A stretch of 64,000 nucleotides of DNA, taken from NCBI RefSeq assembly GCF_027853965.1, contig NZ_JAQGLB010000002.1, positions 620,001-684,000 of the forward strand, given 5' to 3'. This DNA is from Saccharopolyspora indica (lineage in GTDB: Bacteria; Actinomycetota; Actinomycetes; Mycobacteriales; Pseudonocardiaceae). This document shows positions 17,778-24,513 of this stretch, in pieces. The stretch's first letter is position 1. Each line of letters starts with the position of its first letter. The notes beneath the pieces were generated by a model, which worked only from the letters and a program-made list of their open reading frames with translations, did no database searches and was not told where the DNA came from. The position numbers and the translations under genes were made by a program.

Positions 17778-18000
17778 CTGTCGGCGTAGCCGTCCGCGCT
17801 TGTGCAAGCGGCGGCAGCCGCTTCGAGTACGCACGCAGCTCGCACCGCCGCGGGTACGGTGGCCCGCCACTGGGTGGCTCCCTGGGCGAGGACGGCCCCT
17901 CCGCCGTGTATCGGACATACATCAGGAGGGGCACCCGCAGTCCAGGGAAGCACTCAGGTTCCGCCACTCGCACCGCCACGCAAACCAACCACCAACAATG
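17778..18000 (-). repeat. MITE-like intergenic repeat, copy B (inverted relative to copy A)
   Basis: Reverse-strand copy of the element at 7651-7854, with near-identical blocks and one divergent internal stretch (about 17865-17890). It ends 20 bp before the start codon of the GntR gene, so it forms that gene's 5' region. Confidence 0.75.
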
Positions 18001-18019
18001 TTCTTCTAAGGGGTACTCG

Positions 18020-18646
18020 TTGCCGTCCGGACGCGAACTCGCCTACGACCACCTCAAGGACACCGTTCTCAGCGATCCGTCGATGCAGGGGCAGTTCGTC
18101 AACGAACAGGCCCTGGCCGACGAGATCGGGGTGTCCCGCACGCCGATCCGGGAGGCCCTGCTGCTGCTCGCCGCCGAGGAGCTGGTGCAGCTGGTGCCCA
18201 AGCGCGGTGCCTACATCGCGCCGGTCGGCGGGCGCGAGATCCGGGAGCTGTTCGAGATCCGCACCATGATCGAGTGCTACGCGGCGCGGCGCGCCATCGA
18301 GCTCGACGCGGTCCCGGAAGCCGAGATGCGCGCCGAGCTCGACGCCCAGCGCGACCTCGCCGGTGAGGGCGAGGCCCGCGCGTTCATCGACCGCGACCAC
18401 CGGTTCCACTCGGCGCTGGTCCGCGCCGTCGGCAACGACATGCTGAGCAAGACCTACGACGGGCTGCGCGCCAGGCAGATCCGCGCGGGCATCGTGGCGC
18501 TGTTCGCCCACGGCGGCCGCCGCAAGGCGGTGCTGGTCGAGCACGAGGCGATCGTCGTCGCGCTCGTCGCGGGCGACGCCGAAGCCGCCGAAGCCGCGAT
18601 CACCAGTCATCTCTCGGCCACCCAGCAGGTCTTGATCGAGGGCTGA
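18020..18646 (+). CDS. GntR family regulator, FCD subfamily
   Basis: A 208-aa regulator. Winged helix at residues 5-70 (REVLAYDHLKD-like start, FVNEQALADEIGVSRTPIREALLLLAAEELVQLVPKRGAYI), then an all-helical FCD ligand domain (EIRELFEIRTMIECYAARRAIE, DRDHRFHSALVRAVGN, EHEAIVVALVAGDAEAAEAAI) with metal-binding Asp/His positions. TTG at 20 after copy B is chosen from AAGGGG six bases upstream. It probably controls the nitrilase and transporter genes. Confidence 0.9.
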   Translation: MPSGRELAYDHLKDTVLSDPSMQGQFVNEQALADEIGVSRTPIREALLLLAAEELVQLVPKRGAYIAPVGGREIRELFEIRTMIECYAARRAIELDAVPEAEMRAELDAQRDLAGEGEARAFIDRDHRFHSALVRAVGNDMLSKTYDGLRARQIRAGIVALFAHGGRRKAVLVEHEAIVVALVAGDAEAAEAAITSHLSATQQVLIEG

Positions 18647-18647
18647 G

Positions 18648-18683
18648 CCGTGAGCGGTTCGGGGCCTCCCGAACCGCTCACGG
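18648..18683. terminator. Bidirectional terminator hairpin
   Basis: CCGTGAGCGGTTCGGG and its exact complement form a 16-bp stem around GCCT, between the convergent GntR and transporter genes. The CCGTGAGCGGTT arm resembles host repeat family 1. Confidence 0.75.
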
Positions 18684-18688
18684 GCACG

Positions 18689-19930
18689 TCACTGCGCGTC
18701 GCGGCGGCCCAGCGCGAGACCGATCAGCGTCACCGCGCACGTCGCCACCAGGTACGCCGCCGGGGCGATCCAGGTGCCGAAGTGGGCGAACAGCGCGGTG
18801 AACAGCAGCGGTGCCAGCGCGCCGCCGATGACGCCCGCCAGCGTGTAGGCCAGCGACGATCCGGTGGAGCGCAGCGCCGGGCTGAACTGCTCGGACACGA
18901 AGGCCGCCTGCGGGCCGTACATGAGCGCGTGCCACACCAGGCCGACGATCACGCCGATGACCAGCAGCGTCGCCGACCCGCCCTGGACCATGGGGAAGAA
19001 CACGAACGGCCACACGCCCGCGCCGATCGCGCCCACCGCGTAGATCCGGCGGCGCCCGAACCGGTCGGACAGCGCGCCGGACAGCGGCATCAGCACGAGC
19101 TGCAGCGTGGAGCCGAGCATCACGCCGGTGACCGCCCAGCTCTTGGGCATGCCCAGCTGCTGCGTCGCGTAGGTGAGCACGAAGACCGTGAACAGCGCGT
19201 AGAGCACGTCGGGGCCGACGCGGGAGAGGATCGCCGAGACCAGCGCCCGCGGCTCGCGGGTGAAGACCTCGCGCACCGGCGCACCGGCCTGCTCGCCCTT
19301 GGCCTGCAGCTCCTTGAAGACCGGGGTCTCCTCCAGCTTCACCCGGATCCACATGCCGAACAGCACGAGCACGGCCGAGAGCAGGAACGCGACCCGCCAG
19401 CCCCAGGACATGAACTGCTCCTGGGTGAGCGTCGCGGCCAGCACCGCGAGCACACCGTTGGCCATCAGGTTGCCCGCGGGCGGGCCGATCTGCGCCGCCG
19501 ACGCCCAGAAGCCGCGGTGCTTCTCGCTGCCGAACTCGCTGGAGAGCAGCACCGCGCCGCCCCACTCGCCGCCGATGCCGACGCCTTGGGCGAACCGCAG
19601 GATCACCAGCAGCACCGCGCCGAGCGCCCCGACCTGGCCGTGCGTGGGCAGCAGACCGATCAGGAACGTCGAGATGCCGGTGACCAGCAGCGTGATGACC
19701 AGGACCTGCTTGCGGCCCAGCACATCGCCGAGCCGGCCGAAGACGAAACCGCCCAGCGGCCGGGAGACGTAGCCGACGGCGTAGGTCGAGAACGCCAGCA
19801 GCGTGCCCGAGAGCGGGTCGTGGCTGGGGAAGAACAGCTGGCCGAACACCAGCGCCGAGGCCACCGAGTAGGCGGCGAAGTCGTACCACTCCAGCGAGGT
19901 GTCGCTGAACCTGCTTTGACAACATCTCAA
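18689..19930 (-). pseudogene. MHS-type MFS transporter, 5' end removed by prophage insertion
   Basis: Metabolite:proton symporter of the MHS family (KgtP/ShiA-like), about 405 residues visible. The frame enters at SLEWYDFAAYSVASALVFGQ, which in intact members (GTxxEWYDF) is about 20-40 residues from the N-terminus; the initiator and leading segment are not here. The MFS loop motif GRLGDVLGRKQ, GIGGEWGGAVLL and SDRFGRRR are intact. The reading frame continues into phage-side sequence up to 19930 with no proper start. The missing part should be at the right attachment site. Confidence 0.85.
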
Positions 19931-19942
19931 TCTCTTGGAAAG
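19905..19942. other. Left attachment junction (attL)
   Basis: The break between transporter codons and phage DNA falls between the FSDTSLEWYDF codons (reverse, about 19885-19917) and the integrase start at 19943. Serine integrase cores are short (2-8 bp), so the exact crossover cannot be set without the right junction. Candidate core lies around 19,905-19,925. Confidence 0.6.
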
Positions 19943-21490
19943 ATGCAGGTCATGACGGTGCGAGTGCTCTTCGCAGAGCGAATCAGCTTCGACAAGAAAG
20001 ACTCAGGTTCGATCGAAACCCAGGATAGGAAGCTCCTGGCCCGGTTGGATGAGGACCCTCGCGAAGTCGTGCTGGCCGGGCGGGCGGTGGACCGCTCGGT
20101 GTCCGGCGATGTGGACATGCCGGATCGACCGGCGTTGGGGAAGTGGCTGACCGAGGTCGGTCGGGACAGCTGGGACGAGCTGTGGGTTACGACGCAGGAC
20201 CGGCTCAGCCGGAACGACATGCACTTCATGGCGTTCGTCTTCAAGATCCTCAAGTGGGGCAAGACGCTCATCGTCCTGGACGACCCGTCGCTGGACCTGA
20301 CAACGCCTGAGGGGCGGGCCATCGCCCACGTCAAGGCGATCGGGCCGCACAAAGAGCTGGAGCGGATCAAGGGGCGAGTTCAGGACTCCCACGACACGCG
20401 ACGGTGGACTGCCCGATGGCACGGTGGGTTTCCTGGGTATGGCTACACGACAAAAACAACCGTTGAAGTTGGGGAAGACGGAAAACCCAAAGAGGCAAAA
20501 GTCCTTGTGTTGGACGAGTACTCCTGTGGCGTCCTGCACGAAATCAAAAACTGGGTAGTCGAAGAGCGCCTTCCGATTACGATCTGCGCTGACCGACTGA
20601 TTGAGCGTGGAGAGCTAACGAGTGGAAACTTGTGGCGTTCCCGGAAAGAGCACCCGCTTCGTGACGAGACGTGGACGTACACGGGATTGCGGTCGATTCT
20701 CCGGAGTCCGCACCTTCTTGGAGTGAAGATGCGTGGTGGAAAGCCGATGACCAACCGTGACGGGTCATACTTCGTTATTGCAGAACCGGTATTCACTCCT
20801 GAGGAGTGGGAAGAGCTTCAGAGCGCGTTGGACGAGCGCTCCCAGACAAACTCAAGGGTAAATGGGGCCTCTCCTCTTCTGGGGGTCGGATTCTGCTGGG
20901 AATGCAAGAGGCCGCTCGGGCAGAAAGTCACCGTACGGAAGAGTGCTAAGAGCGACAAGGAGTACTCCTACCGGTGGTACAGGTGTCGGGGCAACAAGAA
21001 CACACGCGCCTGCGTTGGTGTCGGCATGAAAGCCGACATCGTTGAGGATCTTTTGGAAGAACGGTTCTTACGGGAGTGCGGAAAGGAGTTCGTCACTGAG
21101 CGAACTTTCCAGCGTGGAGAAAACCATGCCTCAGAAATCAAGGAACTGGAGCGGCGGATTCAGCGGCTTCGAGAGGACCGGGAGAACGGGGCCTACGATG
21201 AGGACCCGGAGTACTACGCCGAGAAGATGAACGAGTACACCACTCGGAAGAAGGAGATTTCTAAGGTTCCGGTTCGGGAATCTGGGTGGGTCTACAACAA
21301 ACTTGATGTCACCTACAATGAAGTGTGGAAAAAGGCTGACGATCAGGAGAAGCGTAAGCTTATGGTCGCTGCTGGAGTAGAGTTCAGGATGTTCAGGAAC
21401 GGCGATCAAGTTGAATGGGATATCTACATCCCAGAGGACATCAAGACTCGAATGAAGGAGTATGCTGGTGGGGTTAATGAAGAAGACTGA
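19943..21490 (+). CDS. int: Large serine recombinase, phage integrase
   Basis: Catalyses attP x attB integration. 515 aa. N-terminal resolvase domain (about 1-150) with catalytic Ser in AERISFDKKDSGSIETQ, and the conserved TQDRLSRND; recombinase domain about 160-300 (GGFPGYGYT, TYTGLRSILRSPHLLGVKMR); zinc ribbon with Cys pairs CWECKRPLG and YRCRGN...ACVG; coiled coil EIKELERRIQRLREDRE in the C-terminus. ATG 19943 and in-frame ATG 19952 are both possible. It directs away from the attL junction and ends in a strong terminator. Confidence 0.96.
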   Translation: MQVMTVRVLFAERISFDKKDSGSIETQDRKLLARLDEDPREVVLAGRAVDRSVSGDVDMPDRPALGKWLTEVGRDSWDELWVTTQDRLSRNDMHFMAFVFKILKWGKTLIVLDDPSLDLTTPEGRAIAHVKAIGPHKELERIKGRVQDSHDTRRWTARWHGGFPGYGYTTKTTVEVGEDGKPKEAKVLVLDEYSCGVLHEIKNWVVEERLPITICADRLIERGELTSGNLWRSRKEHPLRDETWTYTGLRSILRSPHLLGVKMRGGKPMTNRDGSYFVIAEPVFTPEEWEELQSALDERSQTNSRVNGASPLLGVGFCWECKRPLGQKVTVRKSAKSDKEYSYRWYRCRGNKNTRACVGVGMKADIVEDLLEERFLRECGKEFVTERTFQRGENHASEIKELERRIQRLREDRENGAYDEDPEYYAEKMNEYTTRKKEISKVPVRESGWVYNKLDVTYNEVWKKADDQEKRKLMVAAGVEFRMFRNGDQVEWDIYIPEDIKTRMKEYAGGVNEED

Positions 21491-21507
21491 CCCCTGAAAC
21501 ACAAAAA

Positions 21508-21545
21508 GCCCCCTCCCGGACCCTTACTTGGGTCTAGGAGGGGGC
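21508..21545. terminator. Bidirectional terminator between integrase and late operon
   Basis: GCCCCCTCC / GGAGGGGGC outer stem with GACCC / GGGTC inner pairing, preceded by AAAAA (U-tract for the leftward transcript) and followed by GATTT. It ends the integrase and the late operon. Confidence 0.8.
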
Positions 21546-21568
21546 GATTTCGTCGTTTACAGGGCTTC

Positions 21569-21772
21569 TCAGCTCTTAGGGTTTTCCTCGTCCACCGGGA
21601 CGACCCACTTCCGAGCGTAGATCACTACGAGCGGGGCAACAACCGCGACCACACCAAGAATGGCCTTGGTCTGGTCCTCGGTCAGATCCACACCGAAAGA
21701 CACGAGCAGGGCAATCACGGCAGAGACAGCCGCAGTGACACCTGCAACGGTGATGACAGGTTCCTTCTTCAT
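21569..21772 (-). CDS. Holin-like protein
   Basis: A 67-aa protein with two transmembrane helices (about residues 7-26 and 38-56), a short acidic turn (DLTEDQTK) and a charged tail. Directly downstream of the endolysin gene, the usual place for a phage holin. Assignment rests on size, topology and position. Confidence 0.7.
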   Translation of the reverse strand: MKKEPVITVAGVTAAVSAVIALLVSFGVDLTEDQTKAILGVVAVVAPLVVIYARKWVVPVDEENPKS

Positions 21773-22624
21773 TCACTTCTCCATTCCTGCGAGAACCCGG
21801 TCCAGCTTGTCATTCACCTCGTTGACTCGCTCCTCAAGAGCGACAACCCGACCAAGGGTCTGGTTGGTCCAGCTGCCAGCGTCGAACCAAAGGTTCGCCG
21901 CGTTGGTCTGGTTCTCGTCTCCAGGAATCCGGGACTTCTGAAGGCCAAGAATCGCCTGCTCGATCGCCCAGACACGCTTGTCCACGTTCATTGCCCAGCT
22001 GTAACCGGTCTGCTTATTGCCAGCCCAGTCGGTGAACTCATCATTCAGCGCCATGATAATCAGATCCTCTCCACCCGCAGGCGGGTTAGTCATGTACTTG
22101 GCGACATGCGCCCTTTCGGCATTCATGTCAAGTCCAGCAGGGTCGATCTTTCGACCGCGGGGAGTCGCGTATTCCTTGTGGCCGATAGCTCGTTCGGAGC
22201 CGAGACCGAATGCACGGAGAAGCGCTGCGGTGCCGCGCCGGTACGAGTCGAGCTGAGCCGGCGACCACGGTTCCCCGGTGCCGGTGTTCTCTGCCTCAAC
22301 GCCGATCAGGTGCCTATTGCCCCCGTTCCGGGGAACACCGGGGTACACGCCGTTCCCGGCGTGCCAGGCGACTCCAGCGGCGATCACGATCCACGTGCCA
22401 TCGCGGGCCAGGCCGAGGTTCGCCAGCGGACCCGCGAGCCCAGGACGGCCGCGCTCGACTACGGCGAGGCTCGGGTAGTTCCCGCTCCGGGCACCTGCCG
22501 TGTGGTGCCAGAGAACGCCTTCGACCTTCCCCATCGGGCCGTGCCCTCGGGTCTTCCAACCCGGCTGCTCGATGACTCGGAGCCCAGCACCCCGCAAGAT
22601 GTCTGCGAGGTTGGTCAGCATCAT
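21773..22624 (-). CDS. lysA: Endolysin, N-acetylmuramoyl-L-alanine amidase
   Basis: Cuts the amide bond between muramic acid and the stem peptide. 283 aa. Amidase_2/PGRP domain in residues about 20-180 with Zn ligands in LWHHTAG and GHKEYA, and the catalytic DPAG region. The C-terminal 90 residues (WAGNKQTGYSWAMNVDKRVWAIEQAILG ... VVALEERVNEVNDKLDRVL) end in a short coiled coil and are probably a cell-wall-binding or oligomerising part. No peptidase domain precedes it, so it is simpler than many mycobacteriophage LysA proteins. Confidence 0.9.
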   Translation of the reverse strand: MMLTNLADILRGAGLRVIEQPGWKTRGHGPMGKVEGVLWHHTAGARSGNYPSLAVVERGRPGLAGPLANLGLARDGTWIVIAAGVAWHAGNGVYPGVPRNGGNRHLIGVEAENTGTGEPWSPAQLDSYRRGTAALLRAFGLGSERAIGHKEYATPRGRKIDPAGLDMNAERAHVAKYMTNPPAGGEDLIIMALNDEFTDWAGNKQTGYSWAMNVDKRVWAIEQAILGLQKSRIPGDENQTNAANLWFDAGSWTNQTLGRVVALEERVNEVNDKLDRVLAGMEK

Positions 22625-22630
22625 TCTCGA

Positions 22631-23188
22631 TCACTTCCATTCAGTCACGGTGCATTCCAGGGCTCCATCGAGTTCGCCAGGCGTGCAGCTGACCTTGGTG
22701 GGACTTCTGCCGTCCCTGCCATCGGTTCCGTCTTCGCCCGGATCTCCTTTGGGGCCCTGCTTGCCCTCTGGCCCCTGTGCTCCGATGTCCCCCTTCGGGC
22801 CGGGAATCGACTTTCCGTCGAGCCCGTTCTGGCCATCAACCCCGTCTCGGCCGTCTACGCCGTCGCGGCCGGGCTTGCCGTCTTGACCATCAAGCCCAGG
22901 ACGCCCGTCGCGGCCATCACGTCCGTCTTCACCCGGCAGACCCGTCTCGCCTTGCTCGCCCTTGGTGACCTCGATTTCCTGAGCGGTATCGCAGATCCCG
23001 GCTCTACGAAGCTGGTCGATCACCGCGGGCTCGCCGGAGACGCATACCTCTGAGACGCGACTGGCGAACTCGGCCGATTCGTTCTCGGCCTGGTGTTTAT
23101 CCTTCTGGGTGAGGTACTGGGAACCCACGAAAAACAAGACAGCAAGCACCGCTCCCAGTAAAGCGATCCGCTGTAGGCTTTTGCTCAT
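22631..23188 (-). CDS. Membrane-anchored collagen-like protein
   Basis: A 185-aa protein. One N-terminal transmembrane helix (IALLGAVLAVLFFVGSQYL), a 50-residue region with two cysteines, then about 28 Gly-X-Y triplets (GEQGETGLPGEDGRDGRDG ...) from about residue 80 to 160, and a short Cys-containing tail. It sits between the endolysin and a coiled-coil membrane protein in the lysis cassette. It could be a structural or lysis-accessory protein; role unknown. Confidence 0.8.
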   Translation of the reverse strand: MSKSLQRIALLGAVLAVLFFVGSQYLTQKDKHQAENESAEFASRVSEVCVSGEPAVIDQLRRAGICDTAQEIEVTKGEQGETGLPGEDGRDGRDGRPGLDGQDGKPGRDGVDGRDGVDGQNGLDGKSIPGPKGDIGAQGPEGKQGPKGDPGEDGTDGRDGRSPTKVSCTPGELDGALECTVTEWK

Positions 23189-23472
23189 AGTCTTCCCCGT
23201 CGCGCCTCTGCGGCTGCGTCTTCGGCTTTGCGGCGCTCCTCCCGCTCGACATCCAACTTGAGCTGTAGCTCTTCAATTCGTTCACGCAGTGCGCGGATCT
23301 CGTCTCGTAGCTCTGCCAACTCTTCGTCGTGGGCGGCATTGATCCGGGCGTATTCTGCGGTGAAGCGTTCTTGGGCGGACGATTCCCGTTTGAACATGAT
23401 GAACAACATCGCCACGAATATGCTGCCGACGCCGGCTTGCGGGAGAGCACCAAGAACAGCGGATAGTTCCAC
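23185..23472 (-). CDS. Membrane protein with long coiled coil (holin- or spanin-like)
   Basis: A 95-aa protein: one transmembrane helix at residues 12-28 (GVGSIFVAMLFIMFK) followed by about 60 residues of highly charged heptads (ELAELRDEIRALRERIEELQ). Overlaps the collagen-like gene by 4 bp. This topology occurs in second holins or spanin-like proteins of actinophages. Confidence 0.65.
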   Translation of the reverse strand: MELSAVLGALPQAGVGSIFVAMLFIMFKRESSAQERFTAEYARINAAHDEELAELRDEIRALRERIEELQLKLDVEREERRKAEDAAAEARRGRL

Positions 23473-23493
23473 GATCGTCCTTGGTTAGTTGGA

Positions 23494-23515
23494 GCCCGGC
23501 TCCGAAGAGCCGGGC
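23494..23515. terminator. Hairpin between lysis and tail genes
   Basis: GCCCGGCTC CGAA GAGCCGGGC, 9-bp stem with tetraloop, in the 50-bp gap before the lysis cassette. No clear U-tract on the reverse strand, so it may be a processing or pause site. Confidence 0.5.
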
Positions 23516-23522
23516 CTGCTAA

Positions 23523-23852
23523 TCACTCCGAAGCAACTTCCTCGGTTGCAGAGGTCGCAGTGTCTTCGACAACTTGCGGCAGCGCGGAGGCGGGGTAGAA
23601 CTCCGCGTTCAGCTGGCTGGCGGTCTTCAGTACGAGCTGAGGACCCCACGGCGTCGCCTCTGCGTTGACAAAAGTGCCGGGGGAAATGATCCCGACGGTA
23701 CCCCGTTCGGTACTTACGACCACCGTGCTGTCTTCCCGAAACTCGGACAGGTAACCGGCCTGGGTCAGATGAAGTTCCAACTCAGCCGAGTTCGCTCCGT
23801 CGTACGGGAGGTACCTGTTGGTCTCGGGGCGACGGATGACGTGGATAAGCAA
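23523..23852 (-). CDS. Hypothetical phage protein
   Basis: A 109-aa acidic protein (MLIHVIRRPETNRYLPYDGA...) with no recognised domain. It lies between the tail-tip protein and the lysis genes, in the late operon. Confidence 0.65.
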   Translation of the reverse strand: MLIHVIRRPETNRYLPYDGANSAELELHLTQAGYLSEFREDSTVVVSTERGTVGIISPGTFVNAEATPWGPQLVLKTASQLNAEFYPASALPQVVEDTATSATEEVASE

Positions 23853-23867
23853 GTCAAAGCCCTTCTT

Positions 23868-24509
23868 CTATTGTCCGATCCAAGTCGCGGTGAGCAGGTT
23901 TCCCCGAGCCCGCCAAATGGTTGTCTTGCCTCCAGCGGTCCAGATCGCCATGTACGAAGAAACCTGTTGTCCCGCATTCAGGCGGACCACGGTGCTGGTT
24001 GAAAGTGCAGTAGAGTCCTGGCCCGCTGCAATGAGACCGTACTTAGTTCCGGCCGGGGTGTTGGCTGCGTTCCCCAAGGCGAAGTAGATTGCTCGAATGC
24101 CGATATTGTCGGCCCCTCCAATAGTCTGGAGGGACAAGTTGAGCATCCACAATCCAGCGTTGTTAGCGGTGAATGTGCCATTCGACAGCGAGCAACCAAC
24201 TGGGGTGCCGATTGCGGTGCCGATGTCGGTCATCTTGACGCCATCGCCACCTCCGCCAGAGGCGTTGTCGACATTGACGCCTGCCCCTCCATTGTTGTCC
24301 GTCCACTGGCCGAAGAACGCACCTGCCTGTGGACGACCAAGAGCGGCTTGAACCTGAGTCGCCCAGGACGAAACCGTGTCTGTCGTGGTGAATACGCCAG
24401 TTCCCACGGTTTCAGCAACGCGGGTATTCGAGTTGACCTGATCGATCAGTCCGTTCTGGTGCGCAGAACTGGCCACCGAGCCGGCCTGCACGTGGGAGAT
24501 CACTGCCAT
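23868..24509 (-). CDS. Minor tail protein with C1q/TNF-like C-terminal domain
   Basis: A 213-aa protein. Residues about 1-75 are Ala/Thr/Gly-rich, residues about 75-100 are Gly/Asn-rich, and the last 110 residues show an alternating beta pattern (GTFTANNAGLWMLNLSLQTIGG, RAIYFALGN, STVVRLNAGQQVSSYMAIW, LLTATWIG) typical of the trimeric C1q-like jelly roll at the tips of phage fibres. It probably takes part in host binding. Fold call is by pattern only. Confidence 0.65.
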   Translation of the reverse strand: MAVISHVQAGSVASSAHQNGLIDQVNSNTRVAETVGTGVFTTTDTVSSWATQVQAALGRPQAGAFFGQWTDNNGGAGVNVDNASGGGGDGVKMTDIGTAIGTPVGCSLSNGTFTANNAGLWMLNLSLQTIGGADNIGIRAIYFALGNAANTPAGTKYGLIAAGQDSTALSTSTVVRLNAGQQVSSYMAIWTAGGKTTIWRARGNLLTATWIGQ

Positions 24510-24513
24510 CTGT

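Noticed and set aside
19916-19935. TTGACAACATC just before the integrase as a further operator or promoter
   Set aside because: Only the TTGACA core agrees with the consensus and a -10 would fall on the start codon.
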